A DNA stretch of 7,626 nucleotides from Gammaproteobacteria bacterium. Its GTDB lineage: Bacteria > Pseudomonadota > Gammaproteobacteria > Steroidobacterales > UBA11654. Position numbers and translations under genes: made by a program. Positions 1 to 5,103 of the stretch are shown here, one piece after another; position 1 is the stretch's first letter, and every line of letters starts with the position of its first letter. The stretch is from positions 1 through 7,626 of the forward strand of contig DTSX01000087.1 of assembly GCA_012965065.1 (NCBI GenBank). The letters run 5' to 3'. The notes under the pieces were generated by a model. It ran no database searches. It was not told the origin of the DNA and saw only the letters and a list, made by a program, of their open reading frames with translations.

Positions 1-720
1 TTTAAGGTTTCTACTAATTCTTCCAACAATTGTTCCAAGCGTTCGTTTTTGATTTCCAATTTTACGTTTTAATGATTTCTGCAGGATTTTATATCGCCAA
101 GGGTAGGCGTAGCGGAAAGCCTCACGCTCCAGGACAGTTTTCATTTGATAAATGCCAAGCCGATTTGCAATTGGAGCGTAAATCTGCAGTGTTTCTTTGG
201 CGATTTTGAATTGTTTTTTTCGCTCAAGTGCATGCAGAGTTTGAATATTGTGCAGCCTGTCTGCAAGCTTAATTAAAATCACGCGTATGTCTTTAACCAT
301 TGCCAGCATCATTTTTCTGAAATTTTCTGCTTGTGCCTGGTTGCTTTCTTCATACTCTATTTGATCCAATTTACTTACCCCATCAACCAAAGTTAATATT
401 TCTTTTCCAAACTCTTTGGCTATGAAGTCGGTGCTTAACGCTGTGTCTTCCAATACATCGTGAAGCAACCCAGCGGCAATGGATTCTTTGTCTAAATTAA
501 GCTCCGCAAGTGTTCTGGCGACTGCCACAGGATGGTGAATGTAGGGTTCCCCAGTTCTTCTGGATTGATGGTCATGGGCGATACTGGCATAGACATAAGC
601 CTTCTTGATCAGCTGATGATCAATATCGTCGAGATAACCTAAACCATCCAGCAACTGTTTCATAGGCTTGGGTGGTTTTCGGTCCAGCATCTCTGCCGCT
701 TTTTCTAAGAACTGTTCCAT
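1..720 (-). CDS. spoT: Bifunctional (p)ppGpp hydrolase/synthetase SpoT, N-terminal part (cut by window edge)
   Basis: SpoT hydrolyses and makes the alarmone (p)ppGpp in the cytoplasm, setting growth rate during starvation. The frame is open from the ATG at 720 to base 1, giving the first 240 residues. It covers the HD hydrolase domain: TGEPYIHHPVAVA (56-68), the metal-binding His-Asp of LLHDVLEDT (85-93) with the catalytic Glu91-Asp92 pair, GVSKLD (114-119), AQAENFRKM (129-137) and KLADRLHNI (151-159). The intact HD...ED motif argues for SpoT rather than RelA, whose hydrolase domain is degenerate in proteobacteria. The synthetase, TGS and ACT domains would lie beyond the edge and are not visible. 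An in-frame TAG lies a few codons upstream of the ATG, so the start is well constrained, though no clear Shine-Dalgarno is seen. It is the last gene of gmk-rpoZ-spoT, 151 nt after rpoZ. That gap contains no gene and no convincing terminator. Confidence 0.95.
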   Translation of the reverse strand, partial: MEQFLEKAAEMLDRKPPKPMKQLLDGLGYLDDIDHQLIKKAYVYASIAHDHQSRRTGEPYIHHPVAVARTLAELNLDKESIAAGLLHDVLEDTALSTDFIAKEFGKEILTLVDGVSKLDQIEYEESNQAQAENFRKMMLAMVKDIRVILIKLADRLHNIQTLHALERKKQFKIAKETLQIYAPIANRLGIYQMKTVLEREAFRYAYPWRYKILQKSLKRKIGNQKRTLGTIVGRISRNLK

Positions 721-871
721 GCCAACACAACTATCTAATAACCTCTATTTTACTCAAGGAATGGTTCGATGGGTATCTTCTAGCGTTATTTGGCCAAAAG
801 AATTATTGAATCCAGAGCAATGTTTTAGAAATTGTTTGGGGGTTTAGTCTGAAAGAAAGGGACAGATATGC

Positions 872-1129
872 TTATTCCTCTAGGGATTTAGCCAGTTCTT
901 CGGCAAGTTCTTTTTCCAGATCATTTTGGGTAGCATGGAATAGAGCATTGTCCAAATGCCCTGCAGCGATTTCCCTTAGGGCAAGAACTGTGGGCTTATC
1001 ATTTTCTTCATCTTCCAACAAGGTCTCCGCCCCATTGGCAATTCTTCTTGCTCTCTTTGAGGCTATTTTTACTAAATTGAAAATGCCATCAACATGTTCA
1101 AGACAATCTTCTACTGTAACTCGAGCCAT
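872..1129 (-). CDS. rpoZ: DNA-directed RNA polymerase omega subunit
   Basis: This small subunit helps assemble RNA polymerase by chaperoning beta-prime. In proteobacteria it also forms part of the ppGpp site at the omega/beta-prime interface. The 85-residue product has the family signature at both ends of the conserved core: MARVTVEDCL at 1-10, the helix LVKIASKRARRI at 19-30 and ENDKPTVLALREI at 42-54. The tail (61-85) is acidic and Glu-rich, as is common. Length fits the family (about 80-95 residues). One deviation is that the usual Asn-Arg in the 'NRF' motif is replaced by Gly-Ile (VDGIFNLV, 13-20). The ATG at 1129 is preceded by a short GGA about 5 nt upstream. It lies 55 nt after gmk and upstream of spoT, the classic gammaproteobacterial order, probably co-transcribed. 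This places a ppGpp-responsive subunit beside the ppGpp enzyme. Confidence 0.96.
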   Translation of the reverse strand: MARVTVEDCLEHVDGIFNLVKIASKRARRIANGAETLLEDEENDKPTVLALREIAAGHLDNALFHATQNDLEKELAEELAKSLEE

Positions 1130-1184
1130 TGTATCCGTTAAAAATTATGAAGAGCGGGTAAGGCTACTCAGTTCCATGCATAAG

Positions 1185-1823
1185 TCAAATCTTTTCACCG
1201 CCCAGCTCAGTAAAGCTCTTGATGACCGCAAGCGCTTCTCCGCTAACGGCTGGTTTGGTTGTGTGAGGGCTGTTAACCAAAGACATAATTTCCTCACATG
1301 TGGACTCAATATCATTGTTGACAATCACGCGATCAAAATAGCTGTATTGCTCAATATCTTTTATGGCTTCTTGAAAGCGTAATTCTATTTGGTCAGTAGA
1401 ATCCATGGCTCTACTTGTCAGTCTCTTTTTTAGTTCTTCTTTAGAGGGAGGCAACAAAAAAACTGACAAAGACCCCGGTCGTTTTAAGCGAATTTGTTCT
1501 GCTCCTTGCCAATCAATTTCTAGAATCAGTGTGTAATCTTGGTTTAGCGCTTCCAGCGTTTCTTTTGTTGGCGTGCCATAATAATGGCCGAACACATTTG
1601 CAAATTCGAGAAACATGTTTTGTATGATCATTGATTCAAACGTCTTTACCGTAACAAACACATAATCAAGACCATTGGTTTCATTGGGTCGTATGTTTCT
1701 GGTTGTGTAAGAAACAGATGCCCTGATGTTTTTATTTTCCTGCATCAGGTGTCTAACAATGGTGGTTTTTCCCGTGCCAGAAGGAGCCGAGATAACTACT
1801 AAATTCCTGTTTTTGTCAACCAT
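1185..1823 (-). CDS. gmk: Guanylate kinase
   Basis: Gmk phosphorylates GMP to GDP with ATP in the cytoplasm, an essential step in GTP and dGTP supply and upstream of (p)ppGpp synthesis. The 212-residue product has the P-loop APSGTGKT (13-20), the GMP-binding segment SYTTRNIRPNE (38-48), FLEFANVFGHYYGT (71-84), the Walker-B-like LEIDWQGAEQIR (101-112) and the lid region LLPPSKEELKKRL (123-135). IVNND (167-171) matches the end of the kinase core. The last 25 residues or so are not recognisably conserved. Length is typical (about 205-215). The ATG at 1823 is the natural start given P-loop spacing, but no Shine-Dalgarno is visible in the AT-rich leader. It heads the leftward gmk-rpoZ-spoT run and is divergent from rdgB. 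Confidence 0.97.
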   Translation of the reverse strand: MVDKNRNLVVISAPSGTGKTTIVRHLMQENKNIRASVSYTTRNIRPNETNGLDYVFVTVKTFESMIIQNMFLEFANVFGHYYGTPTKETLEALNQDYTLILEIDWQGAEQIRLKRPGSLSVFLLPPSKEELKKRLTSRAMDSTDQIELRFQEAIKDIEQYSYFDRVIVNNDIESTCEEIMSLVNSPHTTKPAVSGEALAVIKSFTELGGEKI

Positions 1824-1841
1824 AAAAAAGCATTAAGGATA

Positions 1842-1847
1842 TATAAT
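1842..1847 (+). promoter_or_regulatory. Candidate -10 element in the gmk/rdgB divergent region
   Basis: A perfect TATAAT lies on the plus strand 43 nt before the preferred rdgB start. No good -35 box sits at 16-18 nt upstream, and there is no TGn extension. The surrounding TATATAATTA is nearly self-complementary, so the minus strand also reads TATATA and could serve gmk. The minus strand has a TTGATA at 1862-1857, but only 11 nt from that TATATA, which is too close. The short gap must hold promoters for at least one of the two genes. Which bases are used is inference. Confidence 0.35.
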
Positions 1848-1889
1848 TAACAACTGTATCAAACCTACTTGTATTGTAATGTTAATTGT

Positions 1890-2486
1890 GTGTGTATTGA
1901 AACAATAGTACTGGCTTCCCACAACCGCAACAAAGCACAAGAAATTCAAATGCTGTTGGGGAATCAATTTCATGTGATCCTACAACAAGCATTTGATATA
2001 CCTCCAATTGAAGAGACAGGGTCAACCTTTGAGGAAAACGCTTTGTTAAAGGCCAAAACAGTCTACGACATTATTGGTCTTCCCGTTATAGGGGATGATT
2101 CCGGACTTGAGGTTGTTGCCCTCAACAATCAACCGGGAGTCTATTCTTCAAGATTTGCTGGAGATAATGCATCGGACGATGACAACATTGATAAATTACT
2201 CAGAAAAATGCACAACATACCCACTGAAAAAAGGACAGCAAGATTTAGATGCGTGGTTGCCTTTTTAGGAACAAGCAGTGATGATCAGCCTGTTTTTTTT
2301 GAAGGAGAGTGGGCAGGGTACATTGCTAAAGAAAGAAGAGGTAAGAATGGGTTTGGATACGACCCTGTTTTTGTGGATTTACAGTCCAACCTAACTGCTG
2401 CAGAACTTGAGCCGGATCAAAAAAATAAAATAAGTCACAGGGGTAAGGCAATGCAGTCTTTAAAGTCTTATCTGGGTGGAAGCTAA
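1890..2486 (+). CDS. rdgB: XTP/dITP (non-canonical purine NTP) pyrophosphatase, HAM1 family
   Basis: This enzyme hydrolyses ITP, dITP and XTP to monophosphates plus pyrophosphate, keeping deaminated purines out of DNA and RNA. From the GTG at 1890 the protein has 198 residues, matching the family (about 197). Motifs are VLASHNRNK (7-15; nucleotide-binding S/T-x-N-x-x-K), EETGSTFEENALLKA (41-55), GDDSGLEV (68-75; with the catalytic Asp pair), PGVYSSRFAG (82-91), GFGYDPVF (154-161) and ISHRGKAM (181-188). A TTG at 1869 would add seven residues (MYCNVNC) with no counterpart in the family, so GTG is preferred. Neither start has a clear Shine-Dalgarno. An out-of-frame ATG at 1879 opens a nine-codon ORF ending at 1908 and overlapping the GTG. 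Divergent from gmk and followed by a long non-coding stretch, it is probably monocistronic. Confidence 0.93.
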   Translation: MCIETIVLASHNRNKAQEIQMLLGNQFHVILQQAFDIPPIEETGSTFEENALLKAKTVYDIIGLPVIGDDSGLEVVALNNQPGVYSSRFAGDNASDDDNIDKLLRKMHNIPTEKRTARFRCVVAFLGTSSDDQPVFFEGEWAGYIAKERRGKNGFGYDPVFVDLQSNLTAAELEPDQKNKISHRGKAMQSLKSYLGGS

Positions 2487-2584
2487 AAACCTTACCAAAA
2501 CACACGCTGACGCATAGATATTTCAATAAACCTTTGATCTTAAAATGGAATGTTTTGCAAAGCAGCGGTAAAAAGTATAGAAAA

Positions 2585-2593
2585 TTACCCACA
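2585..2593 (+). promoter_or_regulatory. Weak DnaA-box-like 9-mer
   Basis: TTACCCACA differs from the consensus TTATCCACA at one position (the fourth). It lies on the far side of the AT-rich segment from the main cluster. A single 9-mer with one mismatch is weak evidence by itself. Confidence 0.3.
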
Positions 2594-2610
2594 GACGCGA
2601 CACGTATGGA

Positions 2611-2700
2611 AAATTTATTATAAAGATAGCAAGTAATTTAAATAGGTTACAGTAATATTGCTTAATAACTATATGAAATATAAATAAAATTTAAAAAAGT
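2611..2700. other. Extremely AT-rich segment (possible duplex-unwinding element)
   Basis: By hand count, 13 of 90 bases are G or C, far below the flanking genes. It contains runs such as TTTATTATAAAG, TAATTTAAATAGG and ATATAAATAAAATTTAAAAAAG. The sequence is not a simple tandem repeat, although AGTAAT recurs (near 2622 and 2651). Its position next to the DnaA boxes is what suggests a strand-opening role. Confidence 0.55.
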
Positions 2701-2764
2701 GTTGCTTTTTTATACAAAGTCACGCTGGTTTGTAAAAGTTGGCTTTTGAACGACTGCAGCAAAT

Positions 2765-2799
2765 ATATCCACAAAGTTATCCACAGATTTTGTGGATAA
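2765..2799. promoter_or_regulatory. Cluster of three DnaA boxes
   Basis: Three 9-mers lie in 35 bp: ATATCCACA at 2765-2773 (one mismatch, plus strand), TTATCCACA at 2777-2785 (perfect, plus strand) and TGTGGATAA at 2791-2799 (perfect, minus strand). Gaps are 3 and 5 nt. The last two form an exact 9-bp inverted repeat around a 5-nt centre. Such spacing allows side-by-side DnaA binding. A stem-loop could also form, but its low-GC stem and the lack of a T-run make a terminator unlikely. Confidence 0.75.
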
Positions 2800-2860
2800 A
2801 ATTTTCCAACCGATCACAGAACTGTTACTAGAATTTCTTGAAAATTAATTGTCTAGTGGT

Positions 2861-2893
2861 TATGCTTGCGTGCCTCAAAAATAAGCATAGAAT
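2861..2893 (+). promoter_or_regulatory. Inverted repeat and possible promoter upstream of rpmE
   Basis: TATGCTT (2861-2867) and AAGCATA (2883-2889) are perfect 7-bp inverted arms 15 nt apart. They overlap a weak promoter-like pair: TTGCGT (2866-2871) and TAGAAT (2888-2893) with a 16-nt spacer, about 38 nt before the rpmE GTG. The repeat could be an operator or a 5'-leader hairpin. It does not match the Zur palindrome I know for zinc-controlled ribosomal protein genes. Confidence 0.3.
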
Positions 2894-2930
2894 ATATTGC
2901 AATTTCAAGATTGAGAATCAGAGATTTACA

Positions 2931-3137
2931 GTGAAAAAAGACATACATCCAGCTTACAACGAAATAACAGTTACCTGTTCGTGTGGCAATATATTTCAAA
3001 CCAAGTCAACGCTAAAGGAAGATTTAAGCATTGAAGTTTGTTCGGCATGTCACCCGTTTTATACTGGCCAGCAGAAAATTGTTGATACAGCTGGCAGGGT
3101 TGATAAATTTAGACGACGTTATGGCACCAAAGAATAA
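2931..3137 (+). CDS. rpmE: 50S ribosomal protein bL31, zinc-binding (C+) type
   Basis: bL31 bridges the large-subunit central protuberance and the small-subunit head. The 68-residue protein beginning at GTG 2931 aligns end to end with the family: VKKDIHPAYNEIT (1-13, first residue translated as Met), then the zinc-ribbon Cys residues C16 and C18 (CSCGN) and C37 and C40 (CSACHPFY), then TAGRVDKFRRRYG (53-65). The four Cys make it the zinc-containing form rather than the Cys-less YkgM-type paralogue. The frame stays open upstream to a TTG at 2838, but the extra 31 residues have no family counterpart, and KKDIHP is the normal N-terminus. A weak GAGA lies about 7 nt before the GTG. It sits directly after the DnaA-box region and 47 nt before gltA, which may be co-transcribed. 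Confidence 0.95.
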   Translation: MKKDIHPAYNEITVTCSCGNIFQTKSTLKEDLSIEVCSACHPFYTGQQKIVDTAGRVDKFRRRYGTKE

Positions 3138-3172
3138 AGCCGTGTTATCTATGGAGAATAGTTTTATTCTTT
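3129..3172 (+). repeat. Inverted repeat spanning the rpmE stop codon
   Basis: AAAGAATAAA (3129-3138) and TTTATTCTTT (3163-3172) are exact 10-bp inverted arms, extendable by one G-U and one C-G pair, with a loop of about 20 nt. A competing smaller hairpin, AGAATA/TATTCT with a GTTT loop, uses 3155-3170. The rpmE stop codon lies in the left arm, and the right arm ends 12 nt before the gltA GTG. The stem is almost pure A-U, so it is a poor intrinsic terminator. Any role in rpmE/gltA expression is speculative. Confidence 0.35.
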
Positions 3173-3184
3173 CTTTGAAAACTA

Positions 3185-4477
3185 GTGGGTAAAGAAAACA
3201 AAACCATTGGTCTGCTCTACAACGGTGGTCGGGTAGATTTGGACCTCAAAGAGCCCTCAGTAGGGCCGGATGTGGTAGACCTAAAGAATTTCAGTGCTCA
3301 GACCGGTTTGTACACCTTTGATCCATCGTACTCATCCACAGCAAGCTGCGAGAGTTACATTACTTATGTTGACGGCACAGCTGGCGTATTGTCTTATCGT
3401 GGTTATCCAATTGAGCAGCTGGCACAAGAGAGTACCTATTTAGAAGTTTCGTATCTTTTATATCATGGTGAATTGCCTACCAGAGACCAACTCGATGTTT
3501 TTCGCTTAAAAGTTAAACAAAACATGCTGCTAGAAGAGAGCGTGATAAAACTGTTTGACACGTTTCCGGAAAACGCCCACCCAATGAGCATGCTGATCAC
3601 ATCAGTGGCCTCTTTATCATCAATTTACCACCATGACATCAATGTGAGAGAACCTGAAGATCGAGAAGCATTTTTCTTCCAAGTTCTGGGCAAGGTACCC
3701 ATACTGGCAGCGACAATATTGAACCATATAAACAAAAAAACAGTAGGATCTTATGATGAGAAACTCAACTACTCTGCAAATATTTTAAACTTATTTTTTG
3801 GTGGCATTCCCAATTTTGAGGTAAACCCAGTTTTCTCCAAAGCTTTAGATGTTTTGTTAATTTTACACGCAGACCACGAGCAAAATTGCAGCACGTCATC
3901 CGTACGCTTAGCCGGCAGCTCAGGAACCAATCCCTATGCCGCTATGGCTGCAGGCATTGCTGCACTTTGGGGCCCATTACATGGCGGCGCCAATGAAGCT
4001 GTGGTGAGAATGTTTAATGAGATCAAATCAAAAGATAGAATCAGCCATTTTATTGAAAAAGCCAAGGATAAAAACGACCCATTCAGGTTAATGGGTTTCG
4101 GACACCGTGTTTATAAAAACTACGATCCAAGGGCTGCGTTCATTCGAGCAACATGCCATGAGGTCTTGGATGAGTTGGGTCAAGACAACAATCCAATGCT
4201 GGAATTGGCATTGGCATTGGAAGAGATTGCCCTGCATGACCAGTACTTCATTGATCGCAACCTCTATCCCAACGTAGATTTCTATTCAGGCATTATTTAC
4301 CAAGCTTTGGGCCTGCCAAAGGAAATGTTCACGGTTATGTTTGCGTTAGCAAGAGTCGTGGGCTGGGCAACACATTGGTGTGAAATGATGGCCAATCCAG
4401 GCTTAAGAATTGGCAGGCCAAGACAACTTTATTTAGGGCCTAAAAAAAGAAATTACATTCCCTTGGATCAGCGCTAA
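3185..4477 (+). CDS. gltA: Citrate synthase (type II, hexameric family)
   Basis: It condenses oxaloacetate and acetyl-CoA to citrate, the entry step of the TCA cycle. The 430-residue protein matches proteobacterial GltA throughout, including the N-terminal beta domain typical of type II enzymes: LLYNGG (10-15), FDPSYSSTASCES (45-57) and YRGYPIEQLA (71-80). Active-site elements are LHADHEQN (227-234), GPLHGGANEA (263-272, catalytic His266), GFGHRVYKNYDPRA (304-317, His307 and Arg316) and NVDFYSG (363-369, catalytic Asp365). The GTG start is secure: an in-frame TGA lies three codons upstream (3176-3178) and the protein begins at the usual point, though no clear Shine-Dalgarno is present. The segment matching the E. 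coli NADH-site Cys206 loop (TPCEPYEVNP) reads GGIPNFEVNP (206-215), so that Cys is missing. It follows rpmE by 47 nt and precedes aroK by 86 nt. Confidence 0.97.
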   Translation: MGKENKTIGLLYNGGRVDLDLKEPSVGPDVVDLKNFSAQTGLYTFDPSYSSTASCESYITYVDGTAGVLSYRGYPIEQLAQESTYLEVSYLLYHGELPTRDQLDVFRLKVKQNMLLEESVIKLFDTFPENAHPMSMLITSVASLSSIYHHDINVREPEDREAFFFQVLGKVPILAATILNHINKKTVGSYDEKLNYSANILNLFFGGIPNFEVNPVFSKALDVLLILHADHEQNCSTSSVRLAGSSGTNPYAAMAAGIAALWGPLHGGANEAVVRMFNEIKSKDRISHFIEKAKDKNDPFRLMGFGHRVYKNYDPRAAFIRATCHEVLDELGQDNNPMLELALALEEIALHDQYFIDRNLYPNVDFYSGIIYQALGLPKEMFTVMFALARVVGWATHWCEMMANPGLRIGRPRQLYLGPKKRNYIPLDQR

Positions 4478-4497
4478 GCAAAAAACATCCAGTTTTA

Positions 4498-4527
4498 AAG
4501 ACAATATCCCATTTTATGCCTTAAAAT
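4498..4527 (+). promoter_or_regulatory. Possible aroKB-pyrF promoter
   Basis: In the 86-nt gltA-aroK gap, AAGACA (4498-4503, four of six with TTGACA) and TAAAAT (4522-4527, five of six with TATAAT) are 18 nt apart, giving a leader of about 30 nt before the aroK ATG. The gap also contains small AT-rich inverted repeats (ATTTTA/TAAAAT at 4511-4527; AAAGAC/GTCTTT at 4497-4539) but no GC-rich stem with a T-run. Read-through from gltA is therefore possible. Confidence 0.3.
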
Positions 4528-4563
4528 AATAAGGTCTTTGCAACCTTAAACCGCTTGGAAACA

Positions 4564-5103
4564 ATGCTAGAAAACGACAACAATAATATATTTCTCATCG
4601 GTCCTATGGGATCTGGGAAGACCAGTGTTGGGGCAATTGTCGCTAAAATCCTTGCCAAAGAATTTCATGATACGGATCAGGAAATCGAAGCAGGTACAGG
4701 GGTAGATATTTCATATGTTTTTGATGTGGAGGGTGAAATGGGTTTCCGTAAAAGGGAAGAAAAACTGGTCACAGCCATTACCCAAAAGAAAAACATTGTT
4801 TTAGCAACCGGAGGAGGAGCAATTGAATCGAAAAAAAATCGACGTTGTTTGGCGAGCAATGGTTTTGTGGTTTATTTGGAAACAAGCCTAGAGGATCAAG
4901 TCTTGAGAGCGAGACCAAGCGGGAAAAGACCTTTATTGCAAAACGTGGACCCAAAGAAGAAGCTCCAAGAGTTAATGCATAAAAGAAAAAGCTTATACGA
5001 GTCAATAGCTGATACGATTGTTAAAACTGAGGGACACAATTCCCACAGCCTGGCAAAGCAGGTTATAGAGAATTTTGATGCACATCGAAACAGTAAACCT
5101 TGA
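4564..5103 (+). CDS. aroK: Shikimate kinase
   Basis: It phosphorylates shikimate to shikimate 3-phosphate with ATP, the fifth step of chorismate synthesis. The 179-residue product has NIFLIGPMGSGKTSVG (8-23), with the Walker A loop GPMGSGKT at 13-20. Shikimate-binding residues are Asp36 and Asp38 in HDTDQEIE (35-42), Arg62 in GFRKREE (60-66) and the GGG of LATGGG (80-85). The lid has KRPLL (121-125). Length fits AroK (about 170-180). The frame opens at TTG 4555, but ATG 4564 is chosen because the P-loop then falls at the usual distance from the N-terminus. A GGAA lies just upstream, though close to the ATG. The 3' end overlaps aroB by 26 nt, implying translational coupling, and aroB catalyses an earlier step of the same pathway. 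Confidence 0.96.
   Translation: MLENDNNNIFLIGPMGSGKTSVGAIVAKILAKEFHDTDQEIEAGTGVDISYVFDVEGEMGFRKREEKLVTAITQKKNIVLATGGGAIESKKNRRCLASNGFVVYLETSLEDQVLRARPSGKRPLLQNVDPKKKLQELMHKRKSLYESIADTIVKTEGHNSHSLAKQVIENFDAHRNSKP

Larger units (their letters stand above)
2585..2799. other. Candidate replication origin (oriC-like): AT-rich unwinding segment plus DnaA-box cluster
   Basis: The layout matches a minimal bacterial origin: a 90-bp segment of about 14% G+C (2611-2700), then about 65 bp, then three DnaA boxes within 35 bp. In bacteria an AT-rich duplex-unwinding element lies next to an array of 9-mers of consensus TTATNCACA. Flanking genes mostly point away from it on both sides (gmk-rpoZ-spoT left; rpmE-gltA-aroKB-pyrF right), with rdgB as the exception. 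Against it, dnaA, dnaN, gyrB and mnmG (gidA), the usual neighbours, are absent from the window, and three strong boxes is few. The alternative is a DnaA-regulated promoter region or a DnaA titration site. The origin call is inference from composition and motifs. Confidence 0.5.
2487..2930. other. Long intergenic stretch between rdgB and rpmE
   Basis: This 444-nt stretch is the only long non-coding part of the window. From left to right it holds: an unremarkable segment to about 2580 with no convincing rdgB terminator; a weak DnaA-box-like site at 2585; the very AT-rich segment 2611-2700; a mixed segment with a small AAAAG/CTTTT hairpin (2734-2747); a DnaA-box cluster at 2765-2799; and the upstream region of rpmE with a 7-bp inverted repeat (2861-2889). 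Only two GATC sites occur (2536 and 2812), so there is no dense Dam/SeqA-type cluster. No tRNA or recognisable structured RNA was seen. Confidence 0.85.

Noticed and set aside
948..1382. 144-codon plus-strand reading frame across rpoZ and the end of gmk
   Set aside because: It is antisense to two clearly conserved genes, has no recognisable motif and reads as a shadow of their coding frames.
2532..2562. CTTTG...CAAAG inverted repeat after rdgB as a terminator
   Set aside because: The stem is interrupted and asymmetric, low in GC and not followed by a T-run.
2326..2592. 88-codon minus-strand reading frame over the rdgB end and the intergenic region
   Set aside because: Mostly antisense to rdgB, Phe/Leu/Cys-rich low-quality translation with no ribosome site; a shadow frame.
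2777..2799. Intrinsic terminator formed by the inverted TTATCCACA pair
   Set aside because: The arms are exact DnaA boxes, the stem is AT-rich and no T-run follows; DnaA binding explains it better.
2838..2930. Upstream in-frame extension of rpmE from TTG 2838
   Set aside because: L31 proteins start at the MKKDIHP-like motif, which here is GTG 2931. The added residues have no counterpart and overlap the likely promoter.
4555..4563. TTG start three codons before the chosen aroK ATG
   Set aside because: The ATG at 4564 gives the usual AroK N-terminus, and a TTG with no ribosome site is less likely.
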